Below are positions 25,363-37,995 of a DNA stretch of 64,000 nucleotides, piece after piece. Both the position numbers and the translations under genes were made by a program. The notes below the pieces were generated by a model that worked only from the letters and a program-made list of their open reading frames with translations, ran no database searches and had not been told where the DNA came from. This DNA is from Erythrocercus mccallii (lineage: Eukaryota > Chordata > Aves > Passeriformes > Dicruridae): contig VZRG01000030.1 in assembly GCA_013397435.1 (NCBI GenBank), positions 1,011,477 to 1,075,476 on the forward strand, given 5' to 3'. Each line of letters opens with the position of its first letter. Within the stretch, counting starts at the first letter, position 1.

Positions 25363-28300
25363 CCATCTTAAATTAAATATATTAACTTTGTCGCATATCA
25401 GTTATTCTCAATATTAACTGGTTAGAACCTCCTTGGTCTTCTTATTCAAAGCTGTCTCTTTTGGCCTCTGGACATCACAAATTTATTCTCTCTGACCTCC
25501 TCATTTACATGTATTCACTCACATGGATAAACATACACATTTCACTGCTTTCAAAGAGTTCCCATCCCATGAAAGCCTATGCTCAAACAAGGACAATCAC
25601 ACTAAAACAGCACATTTAAAATACATTTAATCACACAAAATAAGTAATTTGAGAGCTTGGGAGGAGGTATTTTGTTTAACAGCTGATCTTTGCAACGACA
25701 AAACTATTGGAGCAATAACATTTTTGCTTACATATGAGCAAAAACCTTTCCAACCTTTCCAGAACTGAGACGAAGTGGGAACCAGGAAAAGGGTTAATTT
25801 GTACTAACTGAGGATCTAATTGCTTGGTGTTTCCTCTTTAAATTGGATTTTAAAAAGTCCCTGAATTATATAATAATCATATAGTAATAGTGAAGGAGGT
25901 TGTCTAGTCAACACATACTCCCTTCCTTCCCATTCAAATATTTTGCATAAATCTATATCCACAGGTTTGCCTGGCAGTATTTTAAAAATGTAGGAAAAGA
26001 GAGGACCGAAAGTCTACCAAGATCATGACCTGGAATACAGTTTAGGTACTATATGTAGTACATAACAAAATTTTTTGCATATTGCTCAGATACAGAGTCT
26101 ATCAAAAGGCTAACCAATAAATGAAGTCACAATCACAAGCTTTAACACAAGCTAAATCTAAATGGGCCTATAGGAATTGTCTAAATCCTTGTCCTCAGGT
26201 TCTGAGACACTGAGGTATCTGCATAATTTGCTAGGTTTGATACTACTTGTTTATATACACATAGTTCAGGCACATGCTGAGCCTCTAAAAAGAAAATGTC
26301 TGACATAAACTTTGTCTATGCGTAATCAGCAAACCTTCCTTTTCCATAAGGGATATAAATTATACATAATTATGTCTTCAACAACTACATAGGTGATTAT
26401 CTGTTTCTCTAGAGCATATCAACAAATTAAAAATCTTATATCAACTACTCTCTGTATCATCAACTGTGCTGCTCTGGCAGTCCAGTTAAGAAACATTTTG
26501 ATAGCACAAAAGGGATTGAGGAGCAAAGAATAAATCTAGCTATATAACTAAGTTACCTGTTTTATATGATGGTTTACATGATAGGACTTAAGAGAATGCC
26601 AGCAGAAATACAAAGATGCCGACATGCTCCAGAGCGTACTGGGTATCTGTTTTTCTGGCTGCAAAAGCCAAAATGTGAATTATCTTCTATCCATTTATAT
26701 TGAAAATTTGACCTTTGCCAAAGCCCTCTTTAGTTCCTCACAGACAACCGAACAAGTTGGTGCTTGGATTAGGATAGTAGATTAGCCAGTAGCATAAAGG
26801 AGCCAATACAGTAAACACAGGCAATCCTAAGCATGCAAACACCTTTGGGAACAAGAGAATCCACTGGTTGTTCTTCCACGGCAACTACAGCCCATCATGC
26901 TGAAAACTGATTTAAAGAGCAACTTTGATGTAGGACTCTCATTGACCCTGTAGGTATTGACCTAGATACTCACAAGTGCTGCACTGAGAAGGCTGAGAGC
27001 TCTGTTCTGCCTCAGCTTCCAACAGTGCCAAAGATCTTTTCTATGGTGCACTGTCCTGCTGAAAGACTGTCAAAGCATTAGCTACTTCTCAGACTTATTC
27101 TGCCTTCCATAAGTATCACTAACAGATGATTTCTGCTACGTTATGGAACTTCTGCATTCAATGACTCCTAAAATAAGCTTGCTGAGAGCAATTTTCTAAA
27201 ATATTGCAAACAAAAAAAGATATATCAAGTTATAAAAAGTGCTGAAGCAGTTACAATGAGTCAGCCTGGAAGCACCAGTTTAGGACATGTACACATTGAG
27301 TTAGCAATTATAATATCTGCCTAAGAGTCCAATCGGAACAGCTGGAATCTTAAATATCAAACATCACAACAAACTGCTGCAGATCAAGAATTATTCAGTG
27401 AACCAATTTTAGTGGAAGTACCTCTGAGAAGTCATGATCTCTTGTGGATAACTCATGAACAGAAAAAGGCCAAATTCATAAAATTATTCATTATAAATTA
27501 TTCACCCTCCTCTTTGGAGATATGAAGTGTAAAATTAAGTGTTTAGTTTTGATTAAGTGAGGAACTGAACATCATAAATATAGCATTTGACTCAATAGAT
27601 CCCAGGAAATTAACTGCTTTTGGAGGAAGGAGAATAAACTTTTCTTTCTATCACTCTTGAAACTTGATTAGCTGTTTGCACAGTGAATGTGTACACAGAG
27701 CCAGATCCCAAAAGATGCTGAGCTTGTACAACTCCCACCATCTTCAGCTGTACTTACTCAGCACATTTTAAGTTCATCTGAAAAACACCATATGCAAAGT
27801 GCTAAATTCTGATATTTTTTGTTGGAAAAATTCATCAAGTTAAAGAAAGCACTGATGAATGGTAGCAAAAATGTATCACAAATTTCACTAGCAAGGCCTT
27901 ACCTTTGAATCTTTCTTTCTCAGGGCACCTTTGTCACTGACTCAGATGGAAGTACCAGCTTCACTATTCTTCTCACTGATGTTTATTTCTGCATGTGAAG
28001 AAATTTTCCTTTTGAAGAGCTGGTTGGTTTTTTTTATTTTCTCAACTCAGAATTATTTGATTCTTCTTCCACACATTGTTCCATACACAAAGCCAAAGTA
28101 TAAAACATGCAGCTTCAGCTGGATTAAAAAAAAACAAACCCAAACATCCAGATTAGAGGACTTCTGGTATGTTTGTTATTTTTTTAAATAACACTTTTGA
28201 AATTGCATTTCCCAATAGGCTAGTTTCTGAATTTTTTTAAATGTTTTAAAATGCACTGAAGATTTTTCTCTCCTTTGTTATTAATTATGTAACATTTGCT

Positions 28301-31300
28301 TTTTCTCAGTTTGAAGTGGGTAGGTTTTTTTTGTTCAGGCCCCAAAGTGACACCATCAGACAGAATCTCCCATTTCTTCCTTTTCTCTCTCCTGCCTGCT
28401 GCTGCATTGTCTTCAGCTTTGTTTCCACTGTTACCTATACTCTCCTATAGTGCTAAGATACTAATGAAGCACGGAAAATGCACACAATAATTACTGACAA
28501 GAATAAACATAGATTTTCCTTTTCAATCTCGTTTAGATATGGTGGGAATTGCATTTTAGTACATTTCTTTAGTGAAATGAACATGAAGTTTCCTCATATA
28601 AATATTCTTTTCTAGTTGCTGCCCATATAAAACCACGGCAAAGCAAGGGAAAAAGTAAAAGTTAATGTAAAAGCACACAACACACCACTCGGTTCTGTTC
28701 GGTCATTAAATGCAGTGAAAATCAATGATATGTGAGGTCAAATGATGGCCATGCCTTAGAAGCTGTGCTATGTGCAGTTACCTCTTAGAACCAGCACATG
28801 AGTTCTGGGGCATCTAAACACAGAGGGCAGAGAAATGAATGCAGAGATACACAGCCGGTTTTGGACAAATCCCATGGCTAGGACAACACCAAGGTCGAGG
28901 GAAGATTTAGTATTGTTCCTATTTAAGCTGAACCACTCTCCTCAAATTTTTGTGAAGTTGAATCTCTTACCTTCACACACCAGCACTCCTAGGGACTCAG
29001 ACAGTGGTGGACAATCAAAAGAACAGCCCACAGTAATGAAATTTTACCAACAGTCATCAACAATGAATGTTGGTCCTTTCATAAAAAGCAAAAACTCTCC
29101 ATCCTTCCCAGCCCCTGAAGGACTTTTACACTCCCTGAAGGCACTTTTAAAGCTCCTCAGGTCTCTCAAACTAAAAGGAAACTTGTCCAAGTGAGGATTG
29201 ATGTGTCTCATCACTCTTGGCTCAAAAATATTAAAGTATGGCAAAAAAACCCCATTTTCTTTCAAAACTACTTAAAAATATTACGTCTTCTAAAAGAGAG
29301 GCTGTGGACTCTCATTTGTTTTACTTACTTATCAATCTACAGCTTTTCCTCAGGAGGAAACAGTAGTCCTTCTCTAGGCTTTTGAGGAAGAAAAAAACCT
29401 GTAACTCATTCACTGCCAAATGTTACACTCCACTGACAGGGCACTCCTCTGTAGACTGGCTGTTTTTCCAACATCACAGACACAATTTTAGGAATAAAAA
29501 TTAATTCCCATCTGCTAGCTTTGCAGAACTCCATTTCATAACCCATCAGCTTCAGAAGTAAATTTAAAGCCTTTCTCCTGTCAAAAGCAAGAAAGCTTTC
29601 ACCCTTACCCTGTTAGTCTGGCATCTCTCCAGTCTAGATCCACATTTAGAAGCAATATTAATTTCTGTTTCTCTCAGTTGCAGCTGTGCAGGGATAAAGA
29701 AAAAGTCATTTTTCCATTCTGGCAGGATAGAACATGCTTTTTAATTTGTCACTAGATCAAGTTAATGACCAAGTATGGAAATTATTCCTTGGAATGACCT
29801 AGAGTCCAGCTGAAGGTGGGAAGTGCACTCTCTCCTTGTGCTGGAGCTCTTCTCCTCATTGTTAGCAGAGCAGCAGTCACACCTTTCAGGTATTCCAGGG
29901 TACTGCAAACCTAGTCCTAGCTTTGCAGGTGTCAGCAGTCCACATTGATTAAAGTTAGCTAAAATAGGTGAAATGCAAACTTTTCTGCAGACAGGAAATT
30001 AGAGGATATCTGCTGAAGAGCACTGGTAGGAGCACATTAGCTTTCAACTATCCTTACCAGCACAACACACGTTTTCTTTGTGAGGCATGTTGCTGTAGAC
30101 AAATGCAAACTGCACAGAAATACACACTGTGCAACAAGACATCCCTTGCAGGATGGCCGCAGGGGAGTGGTAGGACCACTGAGTGTTAGCACAGATGGTG
30201 CCACACATGGAAATTCAAAACCAGTCCTGAAACAATGCTTGTGTACCACACCAACTGCACCTCCAGTCTGTTGCAAGGTAGGTAGGTAGCAAGGGTAATT
30301 GAACATCTGCTAGAGTTTGGTCCCATAGTTATTTCTAATTGGGTTCCTTCTATCTCTATACCTGAATTGATAGCTGGTGTTTGGCCTAAGCACTGTTTTA
30401 AACATTTCTGATGGTTCTGGCACATTCCTTTATGAGGCACCAGATGTGCAGGTACTGAAATAGCTGCTGCTGATTTCTACCTATAGGGAAACTGGAAGAT
30501 AAGTAATTAAAAAATAAAATAAAATAAAAAACTTCATTGCATTGTAATAATGAAAAAGAAAAAGAAACATTGAAAAGTGGGTTAACCAGGGGCAAGAGGA
30601 GATTTCTATTTTGAAAAGCACTTTTGAATTTCTCCAGGCTTGACAGTCCATCTGGACGTTGCTAGATGCCTGGTTACATCAGCACATCATGTTTCATTTC
30701 AGTTCCCATATTTTGTTGCTTTTAAAGTGTCTCTTATAGTCTATTTCCACCACAACATACTCATAAAATTCCATATTATATTTTGTCAGAAGTACATCAA
30801 AAGTAGCACAAGTTGATAGTGCAATGTTTAGGCCACCAGGAAAGCAGTGATTGTCTGCTCATCTCTTCTGCCTGTTATTTTCTTGGTTCCCTTATCAGCA
30901 TCTGCCCTGTGTAGTTCCACACAACTTTAATTATAGGATTGAGGATAACAACCATCAGGAAAATAATATTTAATTTTTATGCCTACTGGCAGTAGTTTGC
31001 TACTCACTTATATCTAGGAAAGGAGGAAAAAAATTGTTTACAAATGTATCATTATACAACAGATCTTAAATTGCACCACTATTAGCTGTAAGTATTGACT
31101 ATTGTCAGAGCTCTGCTGTGGCCTGTGAAAAGGTCAGGCCTTTCCATTCATGTTCATTTTATGTGAGGAATATCAAATAATAAATACTCAGTTTATCTGG
31201 CTGCTGAGATTTTGTTTTCCCCCAGACCTTCAAACTGACATCAGGTTGGAATTTTCTTTTCTGTTATTATAGGAAAAAAGTGATTTCACTTTTTCTTTCT

Positions 31301-34300
31301 TGAGGTAAAGAATTTAATTTTCCATAGTAGCACAAAAAAAAATAGTCTATTTTCCACGTAAACATTATACAAACAGTTATATCGTTATAAGCTGCCTGTG
31401 CCTCTATCCTTAGGATGTCAACAGAGAGTAGTGCTTTTGCTCAGAGGACATGACAGAAATAATAGCTCCTTACTGCTATATCAAGCTAGCTAAGAACATT
31501 TTCAAAGCACTTCATTTAAAGAAATCATATCCAAATGTAGAAAGAGTTTGACCTTAGGACTCCTCAACTTTTAAAAATGATCCATATTCAGCACTTTAAT
31601 AAACCATCCATTTTATTTACTTTTCCTAATTAACTACATGAAATTTTAACATTATTCAATATAAATCGTATAAACAGAGCAGGGTAGATACACTTATGCG
31701 CCTGACAATTTTTCAGTAGGTGTCAGGTGGTTTTCTGAAGTTTAATTCTGTGTTGTTGCACCAAGCACACCATCTTTTAAATAGCCAGAGAATTTCATAC
31801 TGCCTTAAGAAGAACTATAAAGCACATGAGACAGAATCCAGCAAAAGACTGTCAGTCCATAATTTTTAATTCTTCTGCCTCTTAAAAGGAAATATCACTT
31901 CAAGATAAGACCACAGGGACATAACTACTACCTTTGCAGTTAAACACATGGTAAGAGAAAAGTGTACAATTTATTTGGGCATTTGCAAATTGCAACGGTG
32001 ATACCCTTAATTACTTATCCCAAACTCCACAAAAGCAAACTTCAGCTACTGCTGCAGGAAGGAAGCAAGGCACAAACATGCCTCACTTGCCTGGGGTAAG
32101 TCTCTGTATCTACTAAGATGTTTCAATAAAGGTAATTCTTTAGCTTTCACACCAAAAGCTTCCTACAGAAGCTTTATTTTTCCTCCCAAACCAACTTGGC
32201 AGGTTGCGAAACCTCACCAAGCACACTTATACTTTTCCACCTAAATGCAGGGGGAAACTGCAAACTAGAAATAATGAGTTCGGCAACAAACGTCTATGCA
32301 GAATCTGTTCTTCAAAGAGTTAAGGTATGTGGTAAAAGATAACTAGAGATTTGCTGAAGAGCATTGGGGACTGTTTCATTCCCTCACCTTTTCCTCACTC
32401 CCTAAAGGCTGCAGACCCTTAGGCTGCAAACATCTGTTAGCAACTCCTTTGGCATTGCCAAATCTCCACTTTTGGCCAACCCAGTCAAACCCAGTATTCT
32501 CCATGACAAATATTCCAAAGCCTTACATGATGGTTCTGAGGAAGGATGAATTTAGAGACTCTCATACCCCAAACAATGCACTTCATTGTACACAGAAAGC
32601 AATACTCCAGACTGCAACATGATACCTTCCAAGTTGCAACTCACATTCCCTTCCAAATTTCCTGTACTAGGGCAGGAGAACCAAGCAAAGGGCAGAAGGC
32701 AACACCTCAACACCACAATTTTCAATGACTCCAGTCACTTTTACTGAAGAGCAATCATTAAGTTTTACTCCTGTACTGCTCCTCTATGCCATACTGGAAG
32801 ACACAAGACTGTTGGTGAAAGGAGAAGGAATTTGGTGTGCCTGTGGAAAATGAATAAATAAAATCATAAAACCACCATGAAACCAGCCCTACTGTTTATT
32901 TCATGATTGCCTCCAACTGTCAATATTCTCATTTTATTATTATAACATCATCACCTGAGGACTCAACTACTAAAACCCTAAAACACATTTTCATCTTAGA
33001 GGTTGTAGAATGCATGTAATTTCTTGTCTTGTTTCCAGGAACCTCTGAACATACATGAAGATAGGCTTAGATGATCCACCTGGAGAATGGAAAGGATGAT
33101 TTACAGCACCTTTCACCTCCTACAACCTTAATTTCTGTGACCCTGTGGAAGTATTAGAATGGCTAATAAGACCATTCCTAGTTCAAAGAGTTTATTGTTA
33201 GAGTTTTGAACACAGATATGAGAGTGTGCTTCAGGGTTTGTATTAATATTAAAAATTTGCATTTTTTAACAATGGTGTGGATAGAGTTTCATCCTTCTCT
33301 CTCTGGAGCACCCCGTATTGCTAGGAGTGGAAAGGAAAATCAAGCAGACTGCACTTTGGATCCAGTATGAAAATTCCAGGGTTGGGATTCCAGATAGGGA
33401 TCTGTGCAGAAAAGAATGGACATGAATACTTCTTTACACAAAGAAATGCATTTAACATGTTGAATGATTTCACTATCTTGAGTCACACATTAAATATTAT
33501 ATATATGGAATAAAATTAGTTTTCTCTGCACGAATATATACATAAAATACACATACACACATCTATAGCTGCATGTAAACTTACAGATAAAATCTATGTT
33601 CATGGCACAAATGTTGTCAAATGCAAACTAAACATTGTTTCTGTATTAACCAAATTGAACTTCAAAAGCTTTGAAAACAGATTAAATTATTATAGCTGGG
33701 GTTTGACGACAACAGCATCAAACATGTCTCCCTTGAAAGATCAAACAATACTCTATTTTTCTGCTTCAGTAGGCAAAGTTTCATTCAATGGCATTTTCGA
33801 TCTCAAAGAATGAGAAGAAACTGATATCCTACACTTTTAAGATGACCCTGAATCTTTTTTTTCTCTTGCTGTTAACAGCTCTTACAAGTGTTTACATTTT
33901 TGCCTGGAGTAATTGTCAGTTTTAATTCTTTCAACCCATTTAATTCCTTGTTTCTTTATCACTCCCTTCAAAGTTAGGCATCTGGAATCAAACAAATTTA
34001 TATACTGATGTTTGGCAACCACCATCATTTGCAGCTCTGATAACAGCTTTTTCCATTTGCTGCAGTTAGAACAAGAAATATCCACCCAGCAAAGTCTACA
34101 CTAAAAATTGGAAGAGGAATGAGTTAGGTTTTTTACTGGTTTGTATCAGTTGCATGTGATATAGCTCTCCACAGGAGAAAATAAGAGAAGATGTAGGACA
34201 ACTCAAACACACCCCAGTACACAACAAAGCTGCTAAATTCCGCCACTTCATTCTTCAGCTGAACAACTGTTGAGTTGGTACCCATCAGTGTACACAGGAG

Positions 34301-35780
34301 GACACCACATTTTCATTTTCTTCTAAGTTTCTATGTAGTTTTTGCATGTTCTCTTGTTTATATGTTTTTTCCTGGAAAAGGAAAGGTATTTTTCAAGTTT
34401 TTAATCACAGAACAAAATTCAAGCTATATATTTTTTACTAAACCTGAAAAATGGAAAATATTTTGTGCACAACTTTTTCACTTAGATATTTCATAATGAC
34501 AAAGAATAAAACAAAGTAAAATTATCAAAACTTGCCTTTGGACAACTTGAGTAAGAAGGAAAATAATTACACCTGCTCTAAGATAGTGGGATATTTTTTG
34601 CCACTGCTTCAGCAAAGGAAGTCAAGGGTGGAGGAAGGCACGGCAGAATAGAAGGGATAAAGAACAGGCAATCTTCCAGCTACACATACAGTTCTGCATA
34701 CATCAGAAAACCAGGCATTACACTGAATACACATCTACTCCTTGGAGAAACAATGGCAGCTGTTTACTTACATTTTCTAAAAGAGTGCTGGAAGGCTCCC
34801 AAATATTACATCTATCAGGCTGATAAGCATAAAACTCAACAATACTTGCAAGTGTGGAGGTATGGAGTCAAAGCTCATGAGATGAAGGTAGAAGAGGACT
34901 GATTTTATTCATATGTAAGCCATTTTCCCCATTGCTGGAAAAGTATATCCCACACTTCCAGAAACCATTGACAGGGAGTAAGTATGCCCTCTTGCCCACC
35001 CTGAAATAGAAAAGACAATTAAAGAAAATGTTAACGTTAATATAATATTAGCATAATCACAGACTTTGAGATTTCTTTTTCTCAAATAAACATTCCTCTT
35101 TCCTAATTATTCATGGACTAACCTTATGACATGCACACCTAATTCTTTATAGGAATTTCCATGGACAAAACTTTAAATACTCCTTGAATTTTCTTCATTG
35201 ATTTAGGTGTCTTCATTTTTCTGGGGTCAGACTAGAATTTGTACTTTTGTCTGATTGTCAGAAATTGCAGGTTCTTTAGCAACTGTAGATTAAGAATAAA
35301 AATGAGCTCATCTAAGAGTAATAAGTGCCAGAAATCTGGTAAGATAGGATATGGACAATAAAATGTATCAATAGTGATTCACTTATTGTCTCAACTGGAG
35401 TTTGATGGAGTTCTAGTGCAATTATGTTATGAAGAGTTTCACAGAAAAACTTAATTTTGAATTAAAATGTCTAGGGAAGCAAATGCATTAGGGATTGTAT
35501 TTTATTTTTAGCAGTCTGAAAAATCCATATTACAGCATTTATTATGTACTCAGATATATTTTAATGCAGCTCCATAGAAAATAGCTGTTTATCTTACTGT
35601 GTCTCTGAACTCATTAAGAAACTCCTTAAAAATGGGATATCCAATATGCTAGGGTCTCCCTAGTCATCCTCTTGTAGAAGTGTGTGTATCTCCCATGTCA
35701 TCAGGAGGGGTGAAGGGCTCTGGTTTACAGATAATTCTGGAGCCAGAGGCCATGAGAAATTGTGCATAGGAAACAATTTC
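25363..35780. other. About 10 kb of AT-rich noncoding DNA, no gene seen
   Basis: I see no LINE, SINE, LTR or RNA gene. The best open frame (28835-29194 plus, 119 codons) has no signal peptide, domain or good splice sites, and overlaps a minus-strand frame at 29044-29265. An imperfect duplication of CCCTGAAGG...ACTTTTA occurs near 29115-29150, and GGTAGGTAGGTAG near 30279-30291. Scattered A/C words (for example near 28127-28145) are the only composition oddities. Confidence 0.5.
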
Positions 35781-35787
35781 TGCCGTT

Positions 35788-35912
35788 AGAAATGGGTTTG
35801 GTTGTTTTGTTTGTTGTTTTTGTTTGTTTGTTTTTTGGTTTTTGTTTGGGTTTTTTCTGTGGGTTTTTTGTTTCGTTTAATTATTTTTTTGGTTTTTTGG
35901 TGGGAGGGGTTT
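35788..35912. repeat. T/G-rich low-complexity tract
   Basis: About 125 bases are almost entirely T and G, built from TTTG, GTTT, TTTGGG and GGTTTTTTGG words. It ends in GGTGGGAGGGG. The minus strand is therefore A/C-only and gives a spurious Lys/Asn/Gln/Thr-rich frame. It has the same composition class as the tracts at 46346-46532 and 60027-60140, in the opposite orientation. Confidence 0.88.
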
Positions 35913-37949
35913 GTGATTGCTGTTCCCACTTTTGTAAGTGACCCTGTCACCTGACTGAGAACTGTCGTCTTTGGGAGTGCAGAATGTCCCCACTGAAGTG
36001 TCAGAGGTATGCACAGATGTTCATGCAAGCTGTACACACACACACCACAGTGAGCAAAAAACTTAGAACTCTTTAGAAACCTTATATTATTCTTCTCTCT
36101 TTTCATGTCAGTGAATGTAATGAAAACAATGGCTCAATACACCATAACTCATTAATACCAGAATCTAATGTGTTAAGCACTGCTAGAACATTCATCCCAT
36201 TATACAAGAAAGCTAATCTAAATATGGAGTCTGAAACAAAAATCCATGACCTTTTTAATTTTTATTTGGTGGGATTCTTGCTGACTTCATTTTGCCAGTC
36301 CTCTTTCCCTACATTTTGTAGAAGCCAAAAAAAAAGGTAAGAAACCATCACAAAAGACAAGACCCAATAGAGTGATTACATAGTACCATCTAGAGCCTGT
36401 GGATGTTATAACAACTCTGAAAAGAAAGGCTTTTCTGGACCCTCACTAAGGTCAGTGTGAACGATGTAAGAAGAAATCTTGTATTTTTTTTTCCAGAGCC
36501 ACAGAGGGGATAATTCCAGCATGATGGAAACCAAATTAAAACAGAGCACTTCGCATCCTTTATGTAGGCATGCTGGTTTTGACTCTCTTTCCATAGATAT
36601 AATTTTCAGGGTGTTTTATTATCCTACAGCTAATGCTTCAGAGGAAAAAGTGGACCAGTGGATAGAACATACATCTGACTTAATCATTTTGGCATGTTGG
36701 GTTCTTTGGTCTGTCAGTGTCTCCTGAAGGCAATTTTTCACCAGTCACTGCAGGCAGGGTCACAGCATGTAACTCACATCTCAACGACACTTTCAACATG
36801 ACTAACTGTTGACAATATTTGAACTTTTGAGCCCTGCCATCCTTGGGCATAGTCACAAGAAGAGCAGGCAAAAATACATCAGTCATTAAAGACACTAGGT
36901 ACCTCCCCCTCTTCACCAGCTAAAGCATTCAGCCTCCCCTTTCAAATCCTCTCTCAAAAACACACCATGAATCCCATTTAATTAGTAATACTCTCACACA
37001 TTCATTATACATGCTGGCTTCAACTCAGAAAGCATACTCTTCTGGCTCATTTCTATATGCAGCACCTCTGTTCAAGTAAGAAACTCCATAAAGAGAACCT
37101 GTGTTATATCTGTGCTTTCTTGTGCTATGGAAGGAGCACTCTGGCAACTCTTAGATATTAGTATCAGGACATTTAAACTTCTAGGGATGGGTGACAGAGG
37201 ACAGACAAACACATCTCTTTCCTCTCACTTCCTCTTCCCCTCACTCCTTTCTATCCAGCAAGTCAGCCTTTCTTCTTGTCTCTATTCCATTTTATGAATA
37301 TCTTTTTTCTACAGAGGCCTGCCTATAGCTATCAGTGGTCCACAGCACCGCAGAATTAATGCAGCTGATATGTGATAGAAAAGGGAAATGTTGGCAATAT
37401 ATGATTGCAAATTAAATGATGCAATTTCAGGGTCAGTACTACAGAAGGCACTGAAGAGGCTGACAAAGATTAATGGCAAGTGAATGAGGGCAGTTACTGT
37501 AATGTACATTTGCCTTCTCTGAGATCTGTAGACTCTGCTACCATCTGCTGGTTTATGAAAAAGATCCTGGGAATCTATTTTAGTAGCTCTATATACATAA
37601 TCTTTCAGCTGTCTCTCATTATGAGAGCAGTCCTCATTTCAGGTCACAGCCTACCTTCGCCTCCACAGAGCTGTCAATTAGGCTCACTTGTGTTTCCTGA
37701 TGCATTTCCGACAGCAGGCATGAGGAAAAATGGCAAACAGGCAGTGAAAATTTTACAGTAAACCCAAATAATATATCCCAGAGCAAGGCATATTTCAGTA
37801 TTCTGGGGGAAAAAATAGAGAAAAAATTATCTATGCAATAATTTCCAGTTTATTCTTGAGGGCAGAGGGTGAGGGTGGATTGAAAGATATTTAATTCTGG
37901 TTTTGAATGAACCTTTCATTATGCTTTGCTACATGACTGATGTATAAAT

Positions 37950-37995
37950 TGTCATAACTCCACTGAAATCAATGGACCAATGCAGCCTGCTATCT
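37950..37995. mobile_element. Trace of ancient amniote repeat (TCCACTGAAATCAATGG type)
   Basis: The phrase TAACTCCACTGAAATCAATGG resembles an old palindromic repeat common in archosaur and turtle genomes (GTAACTCCATTGA.TTCAATGG). Only about 45 bp is recognisable. The family name is uncertain and the resemblance is from memory. Confidence 0.35.

Noticed and set aside
28835..29194. 119-codon plus-strand frame as a gene
   Set aside because: It overlaps a minus-strand frame, contains no domain or signal peptide, and lacks splice or promoter context.
35786..36106. 106-codon minus-strand frame with Lys/Thr/Asn/Gln-rich C-terminus
   Set aside because: The C-terminal part is translation of a T/G low-complexity tract.
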